This document shows, one piece after another, positions 1 through 8,485 of a DNA stretch of 29,264 nt (position 1 is its first letter; each line of letters opens with the position of its first letter). Location: the NCBI GenBank assembly GCA_028293725.1, contig JAQGOE010000130.1, positions 1-29,264 on the forward strand, written 5' to 3'. A model generated the notes under the pieces. That model made no database searches. It was not told the origin of the DNA and saw only the letters and a list, made by a program, of their open reading frames with translations. The stretch comes from Gammaproteobacteria bacterium (lineage in GTDB: Bacteria; Pseudomonadota; Gammaproteobacteria; Steroidobacterales; Steroidobacteraceae). Position numbers and translations under genes: made by a program.

Positions 1-575
1 TTGGAGCTGATACGCTCGTATTCGGCCCGAATCGCCACTGCCTGGAGCTTGAATTGCACGCCGGCGCCGTAGCCGGGATCTACGTTGGTGCGGCTGGTCG
101 CAATATCCATGGTGGTGGGGCAGTACACGACCCCCCGGACGCAAGCTGCAGCCGGCCCGGGCATCGTGCCATTTGTGGAATTCTGCAAGCGCGCCAACCC
201 AATCTTGGCGTAAACGTCGAGGAATCGAGCGGGGATCGGGGCGTAGAGCAAACCGAACAGGCCCTGCGCTTTGGCGTGCAACACGCCCGCGACTGGAAGT
301 TGCCCAAACCGGTAGCTCGGACTGCCGAAGTCCAGGTATTCCAGCTCGGCGCCCACAATCCGTACAGGACGAACGCCGACCATCACTTTCCAACCCCTGT
401 CGTGCCGGCTGAGATCATAGCCGATGTACTCCAAAGTTTGATGCATACGGACATCGGACTGACCTCCGCCGGCGCCGATATAAAGACCAATCGGTGTGTC
501 CGCCAAACCTGCCCGGCTGAGTACTGTCAGTACACAGCCTGCGATTGTCACGAGTATTCGCCGGGAATTGGTCAT
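1..575 (-). CDS. Outer-membrane beta-barrel protein, partial (3' end outside window)
   Basis: The frame is open from an ATG at 575 to the left edge, giving at least 191 residues with no stop. The start has a GGAGAAG ribosome site about six bases upstream. Residues 1-25 look like a signal peptide: basic MTNSRR, a hydrophobic stretch, then a likely cleavage after ADT-like residues. The mature part opens with GLYIGAGGGQSD, typical of the first strand of OmpA-like barrels. It continues with alternating hydrophobic/aromatic strands such as GAELEYLDFG and FLDVYAKIGLARL, ending with GYGAGVQFKL and IRAEYERIS at the edge. These fit an 8-stranded barrel of the OmpA/OprF-like 'outer membrane beta-barrel' group, usually about 200 residues, so only the last strand should be missing. 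Role unknown; probably structural or adhesive. Confidence 0.8.
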   Translation of the reverse strand, partial: MTNSRRILVTIAGCVLTVLSRAGLADTPIGLYIGAGGGQSDVRMHQTLEYIGYDLSRHDRGWKVMVGVRPVRIVGAELEYLDFGSPSYRFGQLPVAGVLHAKAQGLFGLLYAPIPARFLDVYAKIGLARLQNSTNGTMPGPAAACVRGVVYCPTTMDIATSRTNVDPGYGAGVQFKLQAVAIRAEYERISS

Positions 576-790
576 GCAGCTTCTCCATTGTGCGAAGTCC
601 GTGTTGAGCGGGCCTGTGTATCCTAGTAGGGAATTGTAGCGCCGGCCCCGTGGCGATCCTGTTGGGTAGCTGTATCAATGTGCACGCATTTGTAGCGGCA
701 TTCGGGCGAATCCCCGGGGTAAGCTCGTGTCGCACGGACTGCAGCCGGTAGAGATCGGGTTCGGCAACCGTACGTTGCTGCGAAGGCAAC

Positions 791-948
791 GGAATCGCGG
801 GCTACGACCTGAAGTCCCCGCATGATCGGATCTTTGCTTTCGACTACGATCACACCGGCAAATTGGATCATCTCGCGCTGTTTCGGTCAGGCACGCAGAG
901 GTGTGGATTTTGAAGAACGAGGGCGCGGGTGATCGGTGCGCCTGCTGA
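791..948 (+). pseudogene. Frameshifted remnant of an FG-GAP/VCBS-like repeat protein
   Basis: One frame from 791 reads GIAGYDLKSPHDRIFAFDYD followed by HTGKLDHLALFRSG, then a stop at 911-913. At 901 a different frame resumes with VWILKNEGAG. Together these match the repeat unit I know from secreted repeat proteins (YDLxSPxDRxFAFDYD..GKLDHL..YRPG...WILKN), with a shift of one base between the halves. No start codon, ribosome site or further repeat unit is visible on either side. It is therefore a leftover of about 50 codons from a much longer secreted protein. The family assignment is from memory of the repeat pattern. Confidence 0.6.
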
Positions 949-982
949 ACGCACCATGAACCAAATTTTGTGAAATCGGTGA

Positions 983-1010
983 TTGAATTCCGCCGTGGCC
1001 CCGCTACCTT
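983..1010 (+). promoter_or_regulatory. Putative promoter of the glycine-zipper gene
   Basis: TTGAAT at 983-988 and TACCTT at 1005-1010 are separated by 16 bases, with a transcription start expected near 1017. The same hexamers with the same spacing and a shared CGCCGT inside the spacer occur at 8600-8627, ahead of another small gene. This repetition makes a genuine promoter more likely. Confidence 0.5.
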
Positions 1011-1047
1011 TGCGCTTCTTCCGATAAGAGCATTTTAGGAGGGTGGA

Positions 1048-1596
1048 ATGAACAAGTCTCTGGCAGTCGGTTTGGTGATTGGCTCAGTTGCGGCGACCAC
1101 CGTTGGCGCGGTCGCCGGCTATCGGGTGATCACGGCGCCAAGCGGCGCGGAAGTCATCAGCGCCAAGGCGCTCACCAAGACGATCAAAACGCCGCGGCAG
1201 GAATGCCATGATGAGCAGGTTACCCATACCAAAGAGGCCAAAGATAAGGAAAGGCTCGTCGGTACGGGTGTCGGCGCGGTAGTGGGCGGACTGCTCGGCA
1301 GCCGCATCGGTGGCGGCAACACCCGTATCTTCACGGGTCTGGCCGGTGCCGCAGCCGGCGGTTACGCGGGAAACAAGATCGAGCAGAAGGTTCAGAAGGG
1401 AGACACTGAGACGACCACGGAAAAGCGCTGCGTCACAGTCTATGATGCCCGCGAGGAACCGAACGGCTACGAGGTGGTGTACATATTGGACGGCAAGCGC
1501 CATCACGTGCACATGGACCACGATCCAGGGAAGAAAATTCCGGTGCACGATGGCCAGATCGTCGTCGAGACGACCAACACGACTCTTGAGTCCTGA
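1048..1596 (+). CDS. Glycine-zipper 2TM-domain envelope protein
   Basis: A 182-residue protein with a strong AGGAGG ribosome site seven bases before the ATG. Residues 1-25 form a hydrophobic N-terminal segment (signal peptide or anchor). Residues about 71-110 hold the glycine zipper, VGTGVGAVVGGLLGSRIGGG then GLAGAAAGGYAGNKIEQ. This is the hallmark of the glycine zipper 2TM family, which includes the Rickettsia 17 kDa antigen and SlyB-like proteins. No lipobox cysteine lies near the N-terminus, unlike the lipoprotein members. Two cysteines (about 53 and 128) flank the zipper and could form a disulfide. The C-terminus (EPNGYEVVYILDGKRHHVHM) is a small beta domain common in these proteins. The likely role is envelope integrity. 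The gene stands alone behind its own promoter. Confidence 0.85.
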   Translation: MNKSLAVGLVIGSVAATTVGAVAGYRVITAPSGAEVISAKALTKTIKTPRQECHDEQVTHTKEAKDKERLVGTGVGAVVGGLLGSRIGGGNTRIFTGLAGAAAGGYAGNKIEQKVQKGDTETTTEKRCVTVYDAREEPNGYEVVYILDGKRHHVHMDHDPGKKIPVHDGQIVVETTNTTLES

Positions 1597-1837
1597 TTAA
1601 CGCACTTCGCTAACGTGTGAGCGATCGGAATCGGCCAGCGGGTCGGTCAGCCGAGCATCGGAATCGGTGACGAGATCGCGCACGAAAGAGCGGACGGCCC
1701 GCACCGATTCTGATCCGTTGATGGCACGCGACTAGGGCGGACGTTTTGATGAGCCCAACTCAGCCCGCGGTGGCAATGCAAACACCCTCTTGACCCGCAA
1801 CAGCGGGCTCAAAGAGCCTCGCAGCCCTCGGCGCGTC
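1597..1837. other. Intergenic stretch without recognisable gene
   Basis: About 240 bases contain only short open frames with no ribosome site. The string ATCGGAATCGG occurs twice, around 1624 and 1659. I see no promoter or terminator I would defend. Confidence 0.4.
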
Positions 1838-1990
1838 CTACAACAGAGTCTTCAACTGCTCTTCAGGTTGAACCACCTGCGCGATACAATCTTCGGCAAC
1901 GCGCTCCGCCGCGAGCTCGTAACGCTTTCGGGTATCCGGAGATAGCAGCAGCGCGTCGCCAACAGAGCCATCCACAGAAGCAGGAAACAT
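1838..1990 (-). CDS. Small ORF or gene remnant, 50 residues, downstream of the MFS gene
   Basis: An ATG-initiated 50-codon frame lies 15 bases after the MFS stop, in the same frame as that gene. The sequence (MFPASVDGSVGDALLLSPDT then RKRYELAAERVAEDCIAQVV) has protein-like composition and an amphipathic helix. It resembles the LSP...RY..AAE..A pattern of DUF1587/DUF1592-type cytochrome proteins, so it may be the tail of a decayed larger gene. No ribosome site is evident. Function unknown. Confidence 0.3.
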   Translation of the reverse strand: MFPASVDGSVGDALLLSPDTRKRYELAAERVAEDCIAQVVQPEEQLKTLL

Positions 1991-2005
1991 TGCTCGAAGT
2001 ATTCA

Positions 2006-3295
2006 TCACGTGACACCTTCCACTCGTTCGACCTGATGTGCATCCTCGGCCTGTAGAAACCCGACGAGGATCAACATCAGGCAACACACGACGACGATGC
2101 CCAGGTAAACCGTCATGAAGTTTCCAAGATGAGTTCTGACAGCGGCCCCCAACGCGCTGCCGCAGATAGCTCCGACTCCAAGGGCCCCCTCCGTCACGCT
2201 CGAGAGCAGCGGTGCCTGGCGCCTGCCCGCCGTCTTGGCGATGTAGGTCGGAATGAGGCCATATATCGGAAAAAATGTCAGGCCGAACAACAGCGAGGCG
2301 CTGATAAATCCGACCGGATTCGGCCACATCACACCCATGAACGCGGCCACCCCCAGACCTGCAATTGCAGCGGCCAATGCTTTGCGTATGCCGAATCGGT
2401 CGGCAAACCAACCCATCGCGACGCCGCTCAGCATCCCGACGACCCCTATCGTCGTCCACGCGCCGCCGACGATACTCCTTCCCAGCTTCAGCTCATCGAC
2501 GCCCAGCGATGACCAGTACGAGATGAAGGGAATACCCCCGAGACCCCCCAGCAGCGCCACGATAGCCAGAACGACATAACGCCGTTGCAAGACCGTCGTA
2601 CGCAATTCCACCAGGAGTGTTCGTTCCGCGGGTGGCTGCGCATCCGCAGCGCTTCCGGCCGGCGCGTCGGCGGCCAGACCGAGACGCCGGAACAGCAATG
2701 CCATTGCCAACAATAGCAGACAGGAAACAATCGCCGTCACGATAAAAGTCCGGTGCCAACCCAACAAGGGTACGGCCGTCGCGATCAGAATCCCATTTGC
2801 AAATAAACCGTAATTTGTGCCGCTCGCAATGAAACCCAGGGCCTGAGCCTGCCGATTCTGGGAAATGCCGGCGGCAATGAGGGGCACCATGGGAATCCAG
2901 ATCGAGGCTGCGGCGCAATTGATCACAATCAGAGTGATCGCGAGGACCGCGACGTTCCGTGTCGACCCCAACGTAAAGAGTCCGAGGCAGATCACCAGAA
3001 ATGATCCTAGCACCAGCCTGGCGCAACCGAAGCGCCTGGCCAGCGCTCCGGAAGCGAGTGACGTGACCACAAACCCAAACTGACGAGCCGCGAGCCAGCC
3101 CCCAATCGTCGCATAGCTGAGAGCCAGATCCGCGCGGATCTGCGGAATCAAAGCAGAAAAAAGATAGACACCAAAACCATACGCCGCCGCGATCGCCAAC
3201 ATCAACACCAGGCAGATCATCAACCCGTTGCCTGTCTTCCATCCCGGGGCGATAGGATTCACGTTCGACCTTTCGGGCGACGCCCGTTCAAGCAT
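2006..3295 (-). CDS. MFS transporter
   Basis: A 429-residue membrane protein with about twelve predicted membrane segments, the first at residues 26-48 and a central hydrophilic loop near 215-235. This is the usual MFS length and layout. The loop after segment 2 contains GALARRFGCARLVLG, a variant of the MFS motif-A region (GxLxDRxGRR), and the second half has MGWFADRFGIRKALAAAIAG at the equivalent place. The substrate cannot be inferred; similarity is to general MFS_1 permeases. The nominal ATG at 3295 has a poor ribosome site. A GTG at 3262 (residue 12) has AAAGG at a good distance and may be the true start. No partner gene is obvious except the small frame downstream. Confidence 0.85.
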   Translation of the reverse strand: MLERASPERSNVNPIAPGWKTGNGLMICLVLMLAIAAAYGFGVYLFSALIPQIRADLALSYATIGGWLAARQFGFVVTSLASGALARRFGCARLVLGSFLVICLGLFTLGSTRNVAVLAITLIVINCAAASIWIPMVPLIAAGISQNRQAQALGFIASGTNYGLFANGILIATAVPLLGWHRTFIVTAIVSCLLLLAMALLFRRLGLAADAPAGSAADAQPPAERTLLVELRTTVLQRRYVVLAIVALLGGLGGIPFISYWSSLGVDELKLGRSIVGGAWTTIGVVGMLSGVAMGWFADRFGIRKALAAAIAGLGVAAFMGVMWPNPVGFISASLLFGLTFFPIYGLIPTYIAKTAGRRQAPLLSSVTEGALGVGAICGSALGAAVRTHLGNFMTVYLGIVVVCCLMLILVGFLQAEDAHQVERVEGVT

Positions 3296-3590
3296 GCGCT
3301 TCTATCGAGCGAGAGCGTTTACCGAGATGAGTATCCACTTCGACGATCGCCCTCCGTAGGACGAAGGTCTAATCCGAAATTGGCAGTCAGCGGGTCGAAG
3401 CCTTCCCCGCCCCACTCGGCAACCTCCGCCCTTGCAGCGGTCTTGACCATTCCCCGACCATAAACCTGTGGATTGGCCGATGGCACCCGGTTGCCCAGCT
3501 CCGGAGAGCGGAGCAATTTTGGTTCCGGCCGGTATTTCCAGGGTCACCTGGGTCCTTGACTTGCTTCTTCCTGTCAGCACCTCAAAGGCC
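3296..3590. other. Divergent intergenic region between MFS and CDF transporter genes
   Basis: This holds the upstream regions of two divergent transporters. An AAAGG ribosome site for the CDF gene sits at about 3584-3588. On the minus strand, a frame ending at 3319 reads VAEWGGEGFDPLTANFGLDL, which has protein-like composition. It lacks a good start and I do not recognise it, so it may be another gene remnant. Confidence 0.35.
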
Positions 3591-4583
3591 ATGATGCGGA
3601 CCGCCTCATCAAACAGAGCAGTGTACGTAGCCCTGATCGGCAATCTGCTGGTCGCGGCTACCAAGTTCGGGGCGGCCCTCTGGACGGGCAGTTCCGCGAT
3701 GAGTAGCGAGGCATTGCACTCATTCGTAGACAGCGGCAACGAGATCCTGTTGCTCTACGGCCAATCTCGTGCCACCCGCGCCCCAGATGCCAGCCACCCT
3801 CTGGGGCATGGGCGGGAGCTGTACTTCTGGAGCTTTGTCGTTGCAATCCTCATATTCGCGCTCGGTTCGGGCATCTCGATCCTCCAGGGCGTGTCGCAAA
3901 TCCGTCAAGTCAGGGCCATGGAGCATCCGATGGTCAGCTACCTCGTGTTGGCACTGGCATTCGTGTTCGAAGGTGCGTCTTGGCTCGTCGCATTCCGGCA
4001 GTTCCGCCGAACGGAGACGCGCGGCGAACAGGGACTCTATGAATCGTTCCGTCGCAGTAAAGATCCTCCCACTTTCATGGTGTTGTTTGAGGATAGTGCC
4101 GCGTTGGTTGGCGTCCTGATCGCAGCCATCGGCACTTATGCGGCAACCAGCCTGCACTGGCCTATATGCGATGGAATCGCATCGATCCTGATCGGAGTGG
4201 TTCTCGGCGCAGTTGCCATTCTGCTGGCCCGCGAGAGCAAAAGCTTGCTAATCGGTGAGGCCGTGAGCCGCGAATTGCAGGACGCCATTGTTGCCATCGC
4301 CAGCAAGCACCACGCGGTGTCGCGCGTGAACGGACTGCTGAGCGCGCAACTCGCGCCAGACCAGATTCTCATCGCCTTGAGTCTCGAGTTCGCGGACGAT
4401 CTGAGGGTGCCACAAATCGAAGAAAGTGTGATTGAGATCGAGCGCTGGGTGCGCGCCGCGCATCCGGAGGTACTTTCACTGTTCGTGAAACCGCAGACGC
4501 AAAAAGCTTTTACGGAGGCGGCGCGTCGGCATTTCGCGGGCGAGCGTATTCGCCCTCCGCCCACGAACTCCGGTATTCAATAG
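3591..4583 (+). CDS. Cation diffusion facilitator (CDF) family metal transporter
   Basis: A 330-residue inner-membrane transporter, probably a proton-coupled exporter of Zn2+ or a similar divalent metal. The start is the ATG pair at 3591/3594, preceded by AAAGG. The frame extends upstream to 3468, but that part lacks family similarity. Residues from about 10 give the first membrane segments. The second has the CDF metal site HSFVDSGNE (HxxxD), followed by SHPLGHGRELYFWS. A later pair, VLFEDSAALVGVLIA and CDGIASILIG, carries the second acidic site. The KDPPTFMVLFEDSAAL pattern resembles the ZnT9-like branch. The C-terminal 80 residues form the cytoplasmic dimerisation domain. It diverges from the MFS gene. 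Metal specificity is not deducible. Confidence 0.9.
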   Translation: MMRTASSNRAVYVALIGNLLVAATKFGAALWTGSSAMSSEALHSFVDSGNEILLLYGQSRATRAPDASHPLGHGRELYFWSFVVAILIFALGSGISILQGVSQIRQVRAMEHPMVSYLVLALAFVFEGASWLVAFRQFRRTETRGEQGLYESFRRSKDPPTFMVLFEDSAALVGVLIAAIGTYAATSLHWPICDGIASILIGVVLGAVAILLARESKSLLIGEAVSRELQDAIVAIASKHHAVSRVNGLLSAQLAPDQILIALSLEFADDLRVPQIEESVIEIERWVRAAHPEVLSLFVKPQTQKAFTEAARRHFAGERIRPPPTNSGIQ

Positions 4584-4619
4584 TCAACACACCCTCCCGC
4601 CAGCATCGACGCGGCGTCG

Positions 4620-5075
4620 TCAGTGCGACTTCGTGACAATCTTACCTAGGGTCGCACTATCACCACTCGTTCCACAATCCACGCCGCCATTGGGAGTCGG
4701 GCGGGCCGTGCTGCACACCGTACCGGGATCCTGCTTGCTGCCGGAGTTGCCGGTGTAGGCTTTCTGCTTGGCGAGCTTACGGACCGGCGCGGACTGGTTT
4801 GCGGCCTTCGTGCCGCGCTGCTCCACCGTACCTGTACCGGTCCCCGGTCCTTTTTGGGAAGCGGTGGAACGGGGCTTCTTCGCACTCGGCGACTGTTTGT
4901 TGGTGGGACTATCCTGGCCCGAGGGATGCGGATAGACAGCATCGGGTCGCGACTGGGTCTGGGGTTGCTGCGAAGACGCAGGTGGCGTCGTCGGGGGCGT
5001 CGCGGGCGCAGTTTGAGCGATAGCGGCGGCGTTTGACAGCAGAGCAGCCAGACAGAAAGCTATTAGCCGGATCAT
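4620..5075 (-). CDS. Small exported Pro/Ser/Thr-rich protein of unknown function
   Basis: A 151-residue protein. I prefer the ATG at 5075 because GAGGAGA lies six bases upstream; an upstream ATG at 5102 would add nine residues. Residues 1-22 (MIRLIAFCLAALLSNAAAIA) are a clear signal peptide cleaved near AIA-Q. The mature protein is low complexity (Pro, Thr, Ser, Gln, Lys). It ends in a region with two cysteines (PGTVCSTARPTPNGGVDCG) that could form one disulfide. It is likely periplasmic and disordered. I recognise no domain. It is convergent with the CDF gene, 36 bases away. Confidence 0.65.
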   Translation of the reverse strand: MIRLIAFCLAALLSNAAAIAQTAPATPPTTPPASSQQPQTQSRPDAVYPHPSGQDSPTNKQSPSAKKPRSTASQKGPGTGTGTVEQRGTKAANQSAPVRKLAKQKAYTGNSGSKQDPGTVCSTARPTPNGGVDCGTSGDSATLGKIVTKSH

Positions 5076-5290
5076 TGGAATCTCCTCGCGTTTTCTGATC
5101 ACCCTACTTGGCAGAAGAGGCGAACCCTATCAGTGAGCATTACCACCGCATGTCGGACGTTTCCGAGGAAATGTCCAACTCTGGTACTGCGCGCGATTTC
5201 GGTCCGACCCTGCCCTGCGGGTCCGAGGTTAAGAGTACCCCCAGGCTGCAGGAAGGAATCCAGCGTCCCCCCGTCCCCGAGCCCCGAAAT
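5076..5290. other. Intergenic region
   Basis: About 215 bases between the exported protein and the sensor-kinase fragment. It carries the ribosome site of the exported protein. I see no gene in it. Confidence 0.4.
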
Positions 5291-6232
5291 TCAATGAGGC
5301 CGATCCAACTCCTCCTTCGAACCCCGCATCGCTGAGCCAGTTTTCGCCACCTCTTCAGAAGCCGTCTCCGAGTCTTCTCCGCCAAGCCAGCGCGGCCCAG
5401 CCGTCAACACCTCCGTCAGCGCCGCCGAGTCCACCGGCTTCACCAGATGTCGATCGAACCCCGCTTCGCGCGACCGCTGACGATCACTCTCCTGTCCCCA
5501 CCCCGTGAGTGCGATGAGAAACGTCTCCTCACCGTGAGGTAATGCGCGCAGCCGGCGCGCGGCCTCAAATCCGTCCATCACCGGCATTCCCAGGTCGAGA
5601 AAGACCAAGTCCGGGCGGAAGTTGGATGCCTTCATCACCGCCTCCTCCCCATCGTGCGCGACGGTCACATCGTGCCCCTCCAACTGCAGAAGCGTCGCCA
5701 GCGCGCCAGCTGCATCCGCATTATCGTCGGCGATTAGCACCCGGCCGGTGGGTACCCGAGCGCGCGCCCCGCCCTCGTTGTTCGCCCTCGGACTCGACGA
5801 TCGGCTCTTCAAGAGCGGGAGGCGCACGGTAAACTGGCTGCCAGCGCCCGTTCCGGCGCTTTCCGCGACGACAGAACCCCCATGCAGTGCCACGAGACTG
5901 CGCACCAACGACAGTCCAATGCCCAACCCGCCCTCGGCGTGTCGCTGATGCGCCCGCACCTGCGAGAAAAGGTCGAAAACGCGTGTCAGGTCCTCCGGGG
6001 GTATACCAACACCCGAATCGATGACGCTGACCACCGCGTGATCCCCTTCGCGCACGAGCTTCAGTTCAATCCGACCGCCCTGCTGCGTGTATTTGGCCGC
6101 ATTCGACAGAAGATTGGAGAAGACCTGGATCAGCCGGTCGAAGCCCCCCTCCACGGCCATATCTTCTTGATCTGCCTCGACCCGCAGCGCGTGTCCCCTC
6201 ACGTCGATCGCGGGATGGGACGCCTCCGCCAA
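5291..6232 (-). CDS. Truncated hybrid sensor kinase: HATPase plus receiver domain only
   Basis: A 313-residue 3' fragment. Residues 1-150 are a histidine-kinase ATPase domain with the N box (FSNLLSNAAKYT), G1 (DSGVGIPPED), F region (VFDLFSQV) and G2 (GGLGIGLSLV). Residues 165-285 are a receiver domain: acidic pocket IADDNADA, phospho-acceptor in VFLDLGMPVMDG, ALTGWG and VKPVD. The sensor part and the HisKA helix with the phosphorylatable histidine are missing. The frame has no ATG or ribosome site; TTG at 6232 is only the first candidate. Upstream it merges with the unrelated, out-of-frame end of the VWA gene. A deletion seems to have joined the two genes. ATPase and receiver are each intact, but a functional two-component protein is unlikely. 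It could still be annotated as an ATP-binding response regulator. Confidence 0.75.
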   Translation of the reverse strand: MAEASHPAIDVRGHALRVEADQEDMAVEGGFDRLIQVFSNLLSNAAKYTQQGGRIELKLVREGDHAVVSVIDSGVGIPPEDLTRVFDLFSQVRAHQRHAEGGLGIGLSLVRSLVALHGGSVVAESAGTGAGSQFTVRLPLLKSRSSSPRANNEGGARARVPTGRVLIADDNADAAGALATLLQLEGHDVTVAHDGEEAVMKASNFRPDLVFLDLGMPVMDGFEAARRLRALPHGEETFLIALTGWGQESDRQRSREAGFDRHLVKPVDSAALTEVLTAGPRWLGGEDSETASEEVAKTGSAMRGSKEELDRPH

Positions 6233-7490
6233 AGCCCTCGCGAGAAGAGTCTTTCTGCGGCGTGGCGGCGGCCAGTAACGCGCTCGACTGCGTGTCAGTT
6301 CCCCCAGGAGCTTTCAAGGGGATCTGAACAGGGGAGTCTGCTGTCAACCGCAGGGACGCCCAATTTAGAGCCCCTGCGCTGGCGAGCACCGCAGCAGGAT
6401 CCAGCTCATACTGAGCCTGCGCAAACTCCCTTTCACCTCTCGTTGCGTTCTGAGTCAGCCCCGACAGCCTGCCCTTGTCATCGACCCACGCAATCTTGAC
6501 CTGTCGGGTCCCGGGTAAATCCAACCCGGTCGACTGATAACGAATGACATACCGCAGTCTCAGATTGGCGAGCAACCTATCGTATACCGCAGGGAATTCG
6601 AACGACGAATCCGGCGTCAAGGCTCGACAACCGGAGACCCTCGCCATGCGCGAAAGCTGCGAGGAGGCTTGCTCCCACTTCAGCTGCGCGTACGGCTGCT
6701 GACCGTCTGAACTTTCAACGAGCAGCGTCGAACGCAGCAGCGGCCCGATGTTGATCACACAGACAGGCACGCCAGTCTCGCGTTCCGCCCGCAGCACGTC
6801 GGGGAATCCCGCCTTGCTGAAGGAGTCGATTCTGGAAGACACTACAATGAGGACCTTGCGACCGTCCATCTGCTGCACCCGAGGTAAGGTCGCCAGCAAG
6901 GCGTCATAGAAGTTCGATTCCGAGGACGGCGCGACCGGCAAATCCAGACTCAAGTAGCTACGTTGCAGGCCGGACGCTTCCTGGGCTGAGGAATCAATCG
7001 ACTGAACGCCCTCCCCATAACTCCACATCGCGACACGATCGTCCGGGCTTATAGCCGCCATCAGATCCCGAGCCGCACGCGACACATTCTCCGCTATGAC
7101 CTCGTTCAGCGCGTGGTATCACCCCCCGTTTTCAAGGAGAACACCGATCGACAAGGGTGTGTGGGCAACGTCTACATCCTCGACCGGTTGGCGAACGTTG
7201 TCTTCATACACGACGAAGCTGCGACGACCGATATCCGAAGTGTAATCCCATGCCGCGGCGGGCACAGGGGCTTTGACGGTAACTTGATGCGTTTCGGAGT
7301 TGAAGTCTGCTCTAGCTTGAAAGAACGGACCGTCTTCCTCCAGGGGAACCCTTTCGGAACGCCCTCCAGCAGTATCGGCCCCCATTGCCGTCTGCACCAC
7401 CACGAACATCATCAACATCACCCATCCTAACCAGCGGACTTGAGCGAGCCTCTCGGATGAAGATTGTTTGCGAAAACGGCGCGTGTTCAT
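6066..7490 (-). pseudogene. VWA-domain protein interrupted by an in-frame TGA and truncated at its 3' end
   Basis: The start at 7490 has GGAGGA ten bases upstream. A signal or anchor segment follows (WLGWVMLMMFVVVQTAMGAD). The N-terminal part reads on to PLSIGVLLENGG, where TGA at 7119-7121 stops it after 123 codons. The same frame continues immediately with YHALNEVIAENVSRAARDLM and the rest of a VWA fold (DDRVAMWSYGEGV, KVLIVVSSRIDSFSK). A single C-to-T change (CGA to TGA) explains the break. The metal-site DxSxS is already ENGG in this branch. Recognisable sequence ends near 6260; the frame then overlaps the kinase fragment as nonsense until 6066. Such VWFA-related proteins are usually exported; this one is almost certainly dead. 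Confidence 0.75.
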
Positions 7491-7868
7491 CGTACTGTCC
7501 TCCACAATTCGATGTGCTACATACACCTGGCATCCGCCCAAGCTGGCGGTTACGGGCCGCCGGCCTGGTACGAATACCTTGCTGATTTCAAGTGGCGGCA
7601 TTCATCGCCCGCCACACCTGGATTACATTTCTAAGTCACCCGGCGCAGCGGCAGCGGTGCGCGCGACGACAGCCATGACGTCGTCCTCACGCATGACCAC
7701 CAGCGGTCGTGCAACGGACGAATGTTCACGATACCTCCTATCTATCTGAATTTACGAGACCTTCAGTTCGGTTCTGCCACTCAGCCTGCCTGAGTGCTAA
7801 TAATATTCATGCCGAATAAATCTTCAAGAGGGTCCGCGCCAGCGTTTCGATTTGTGAGACGTCGGCCC
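7491..7868. other. Intergenic region upstream of the heat-shock gene
   Basis: Roughly 380 bases separate the VWA start from the sigma-32-like promoter. Short frames occur but none has a ribosome site and protein-like composition. No repeat or RNA gene was recognised. Confidence 0.4.
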
Positions 7869-7896
7869 CTTGAAGACCGCAGCGAACCCCCTATAT
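7869..7896 (+). promoter_or_regulatory. Sigma-32 (RpoH)-type heat-shock promoter
   Basis: CTTGAA at 7869-7874 and CCCCCTATAT at 7887-7896 are 12-13 bases apart. This matches the RpoH consensus (CTTGAA, 13-17 bases, CCCCATnT) closely apart from one inserted base in the -10 element. It lies about 75 bases ahead of the Hsp20 start, which is the expected context. Confidence 0.75.
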
Positions 7897-7969
7897 GGCG
7901 GCTTGAGGCAATCCTTGTTTCTCTCGGAAAGCGTGTTGTGACTACGTGTTAACAGAGGAGGAAAAAGTC

Positions 7970-8416
7970 ATGGCAGTTCTGCGTTACGAACCCTGGAACG
8001 TCGTCTCCCAATTACACAACGAGATCAATCGGGTATTCGGCAATTTGAACGATGCCGAGGGCAGTAGTGCGACCTCAGAGTGGACCCCGGCGGTCGATGT
8101 ACGTGAGTATTCCGATCGCTTCCAACTGCTACTGGACGTCCCGGGTGTCGACCCGAAGGATGTTGAGATCACCCTCGACAGTGGGGTGCTGACTGTCTCT
8201 GGCAATCGGCCCGAGGAGAGTGTCGTGGGCACCAACGGAACGGAGCAGCCTCAGCAACAGCGGATCGAGCGCCGGCTGGGGCGATTTCATCGCCGCTTCA
8301 TACTGCCGGATACGGCCGATGCCGAGAACGTCAATGCGTCAGGCCGCAACGGAGTGCTGGAGATTGTAATTCTGAAGCAGCCAAAATCGCAGCCTCGCCG
8401 CATCACGGTAAAGTAA
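7970..8416 (+). CDS. Hsp20/alpha-crystallin family small heat-shock protein
   Basis: A 148-residue ATP-independent holdase chaperone of the cytoplasm. The ATG at 7970 has AGAGGAGG with good spacing; a possible earlier start at 7946 lies before the ribosome site. The N-terminal arm (residues 1-40) holds EPWNVVSQLHNEINRVF. The alpha-crystallin domain spans about 44-138 (WTPAVDVREYSDRFQLLLDV, PKDVEITLDSGVLTVSG). It includes the conserved GRF-HRRF-LP segment and the NGVLEIVI motif (G-x-L) near its end. The C-terminal tail carries RITV, the I-x-I/V motif needed for oligomer assembly. Length and motifs are typical. It is single-gene and likely heat-induced through the RpoH promoter upstream. Confidence 0.95.
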   Translation: MAVLRYEPWNVVSQLHNEINRVFGNLNDAEGSSATSEWTPAVDVREYSDRFQLLLDVPGVDPKDVEITLDSGVLTVSGNRPEESVVGTNGTEQPQQQRIERRLGRFHRRFILPDTADAENVNASGRNGVLEIVILKQPKSQPRRITVK

Positions 8417-8466
8417 CTCTTGATCGGTTTGCAGCGCTGTCCTCGCTCGCTTCAGGGGAAGTGAGG

Positions 8467-8485
8467 CGGGCAGCGCTGCTGCCCG
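8467..8485. terminator. Hairpin after hsp20 (possible terminator)
   Basis: CGGGCAG and CTGCCCG form a perfect 7-bp stem around a 5-base loop, about 50 bases past the Hsp20 stop. No T-run follows, so intrinsic termination is uncertain. Confidence 0.4.

Noticed and set aside
54..626. Long plus-strand frame of 190 codons at the left end
   Set aside because: It is antisense to the outer-membrane protein, which has a signal peptide, ribosome site and barrel strands. The plus frame has no motif.
415..871. Overlapping minus-strand frames of 124 and 82 codons
   Set aside because: Basic, low-order composition with no ribosome site; one overlaps the start of the outer-membrane gene in another frame and both cover the repeat-protein remnant.
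7119..7121. TGA in the VWA gene as a selenocysteine codon
   Set aside because: No adjacent SECIS-like stem was evident, the VWA fold has no known selenocysteine site, and the gene is truncated at its other end.
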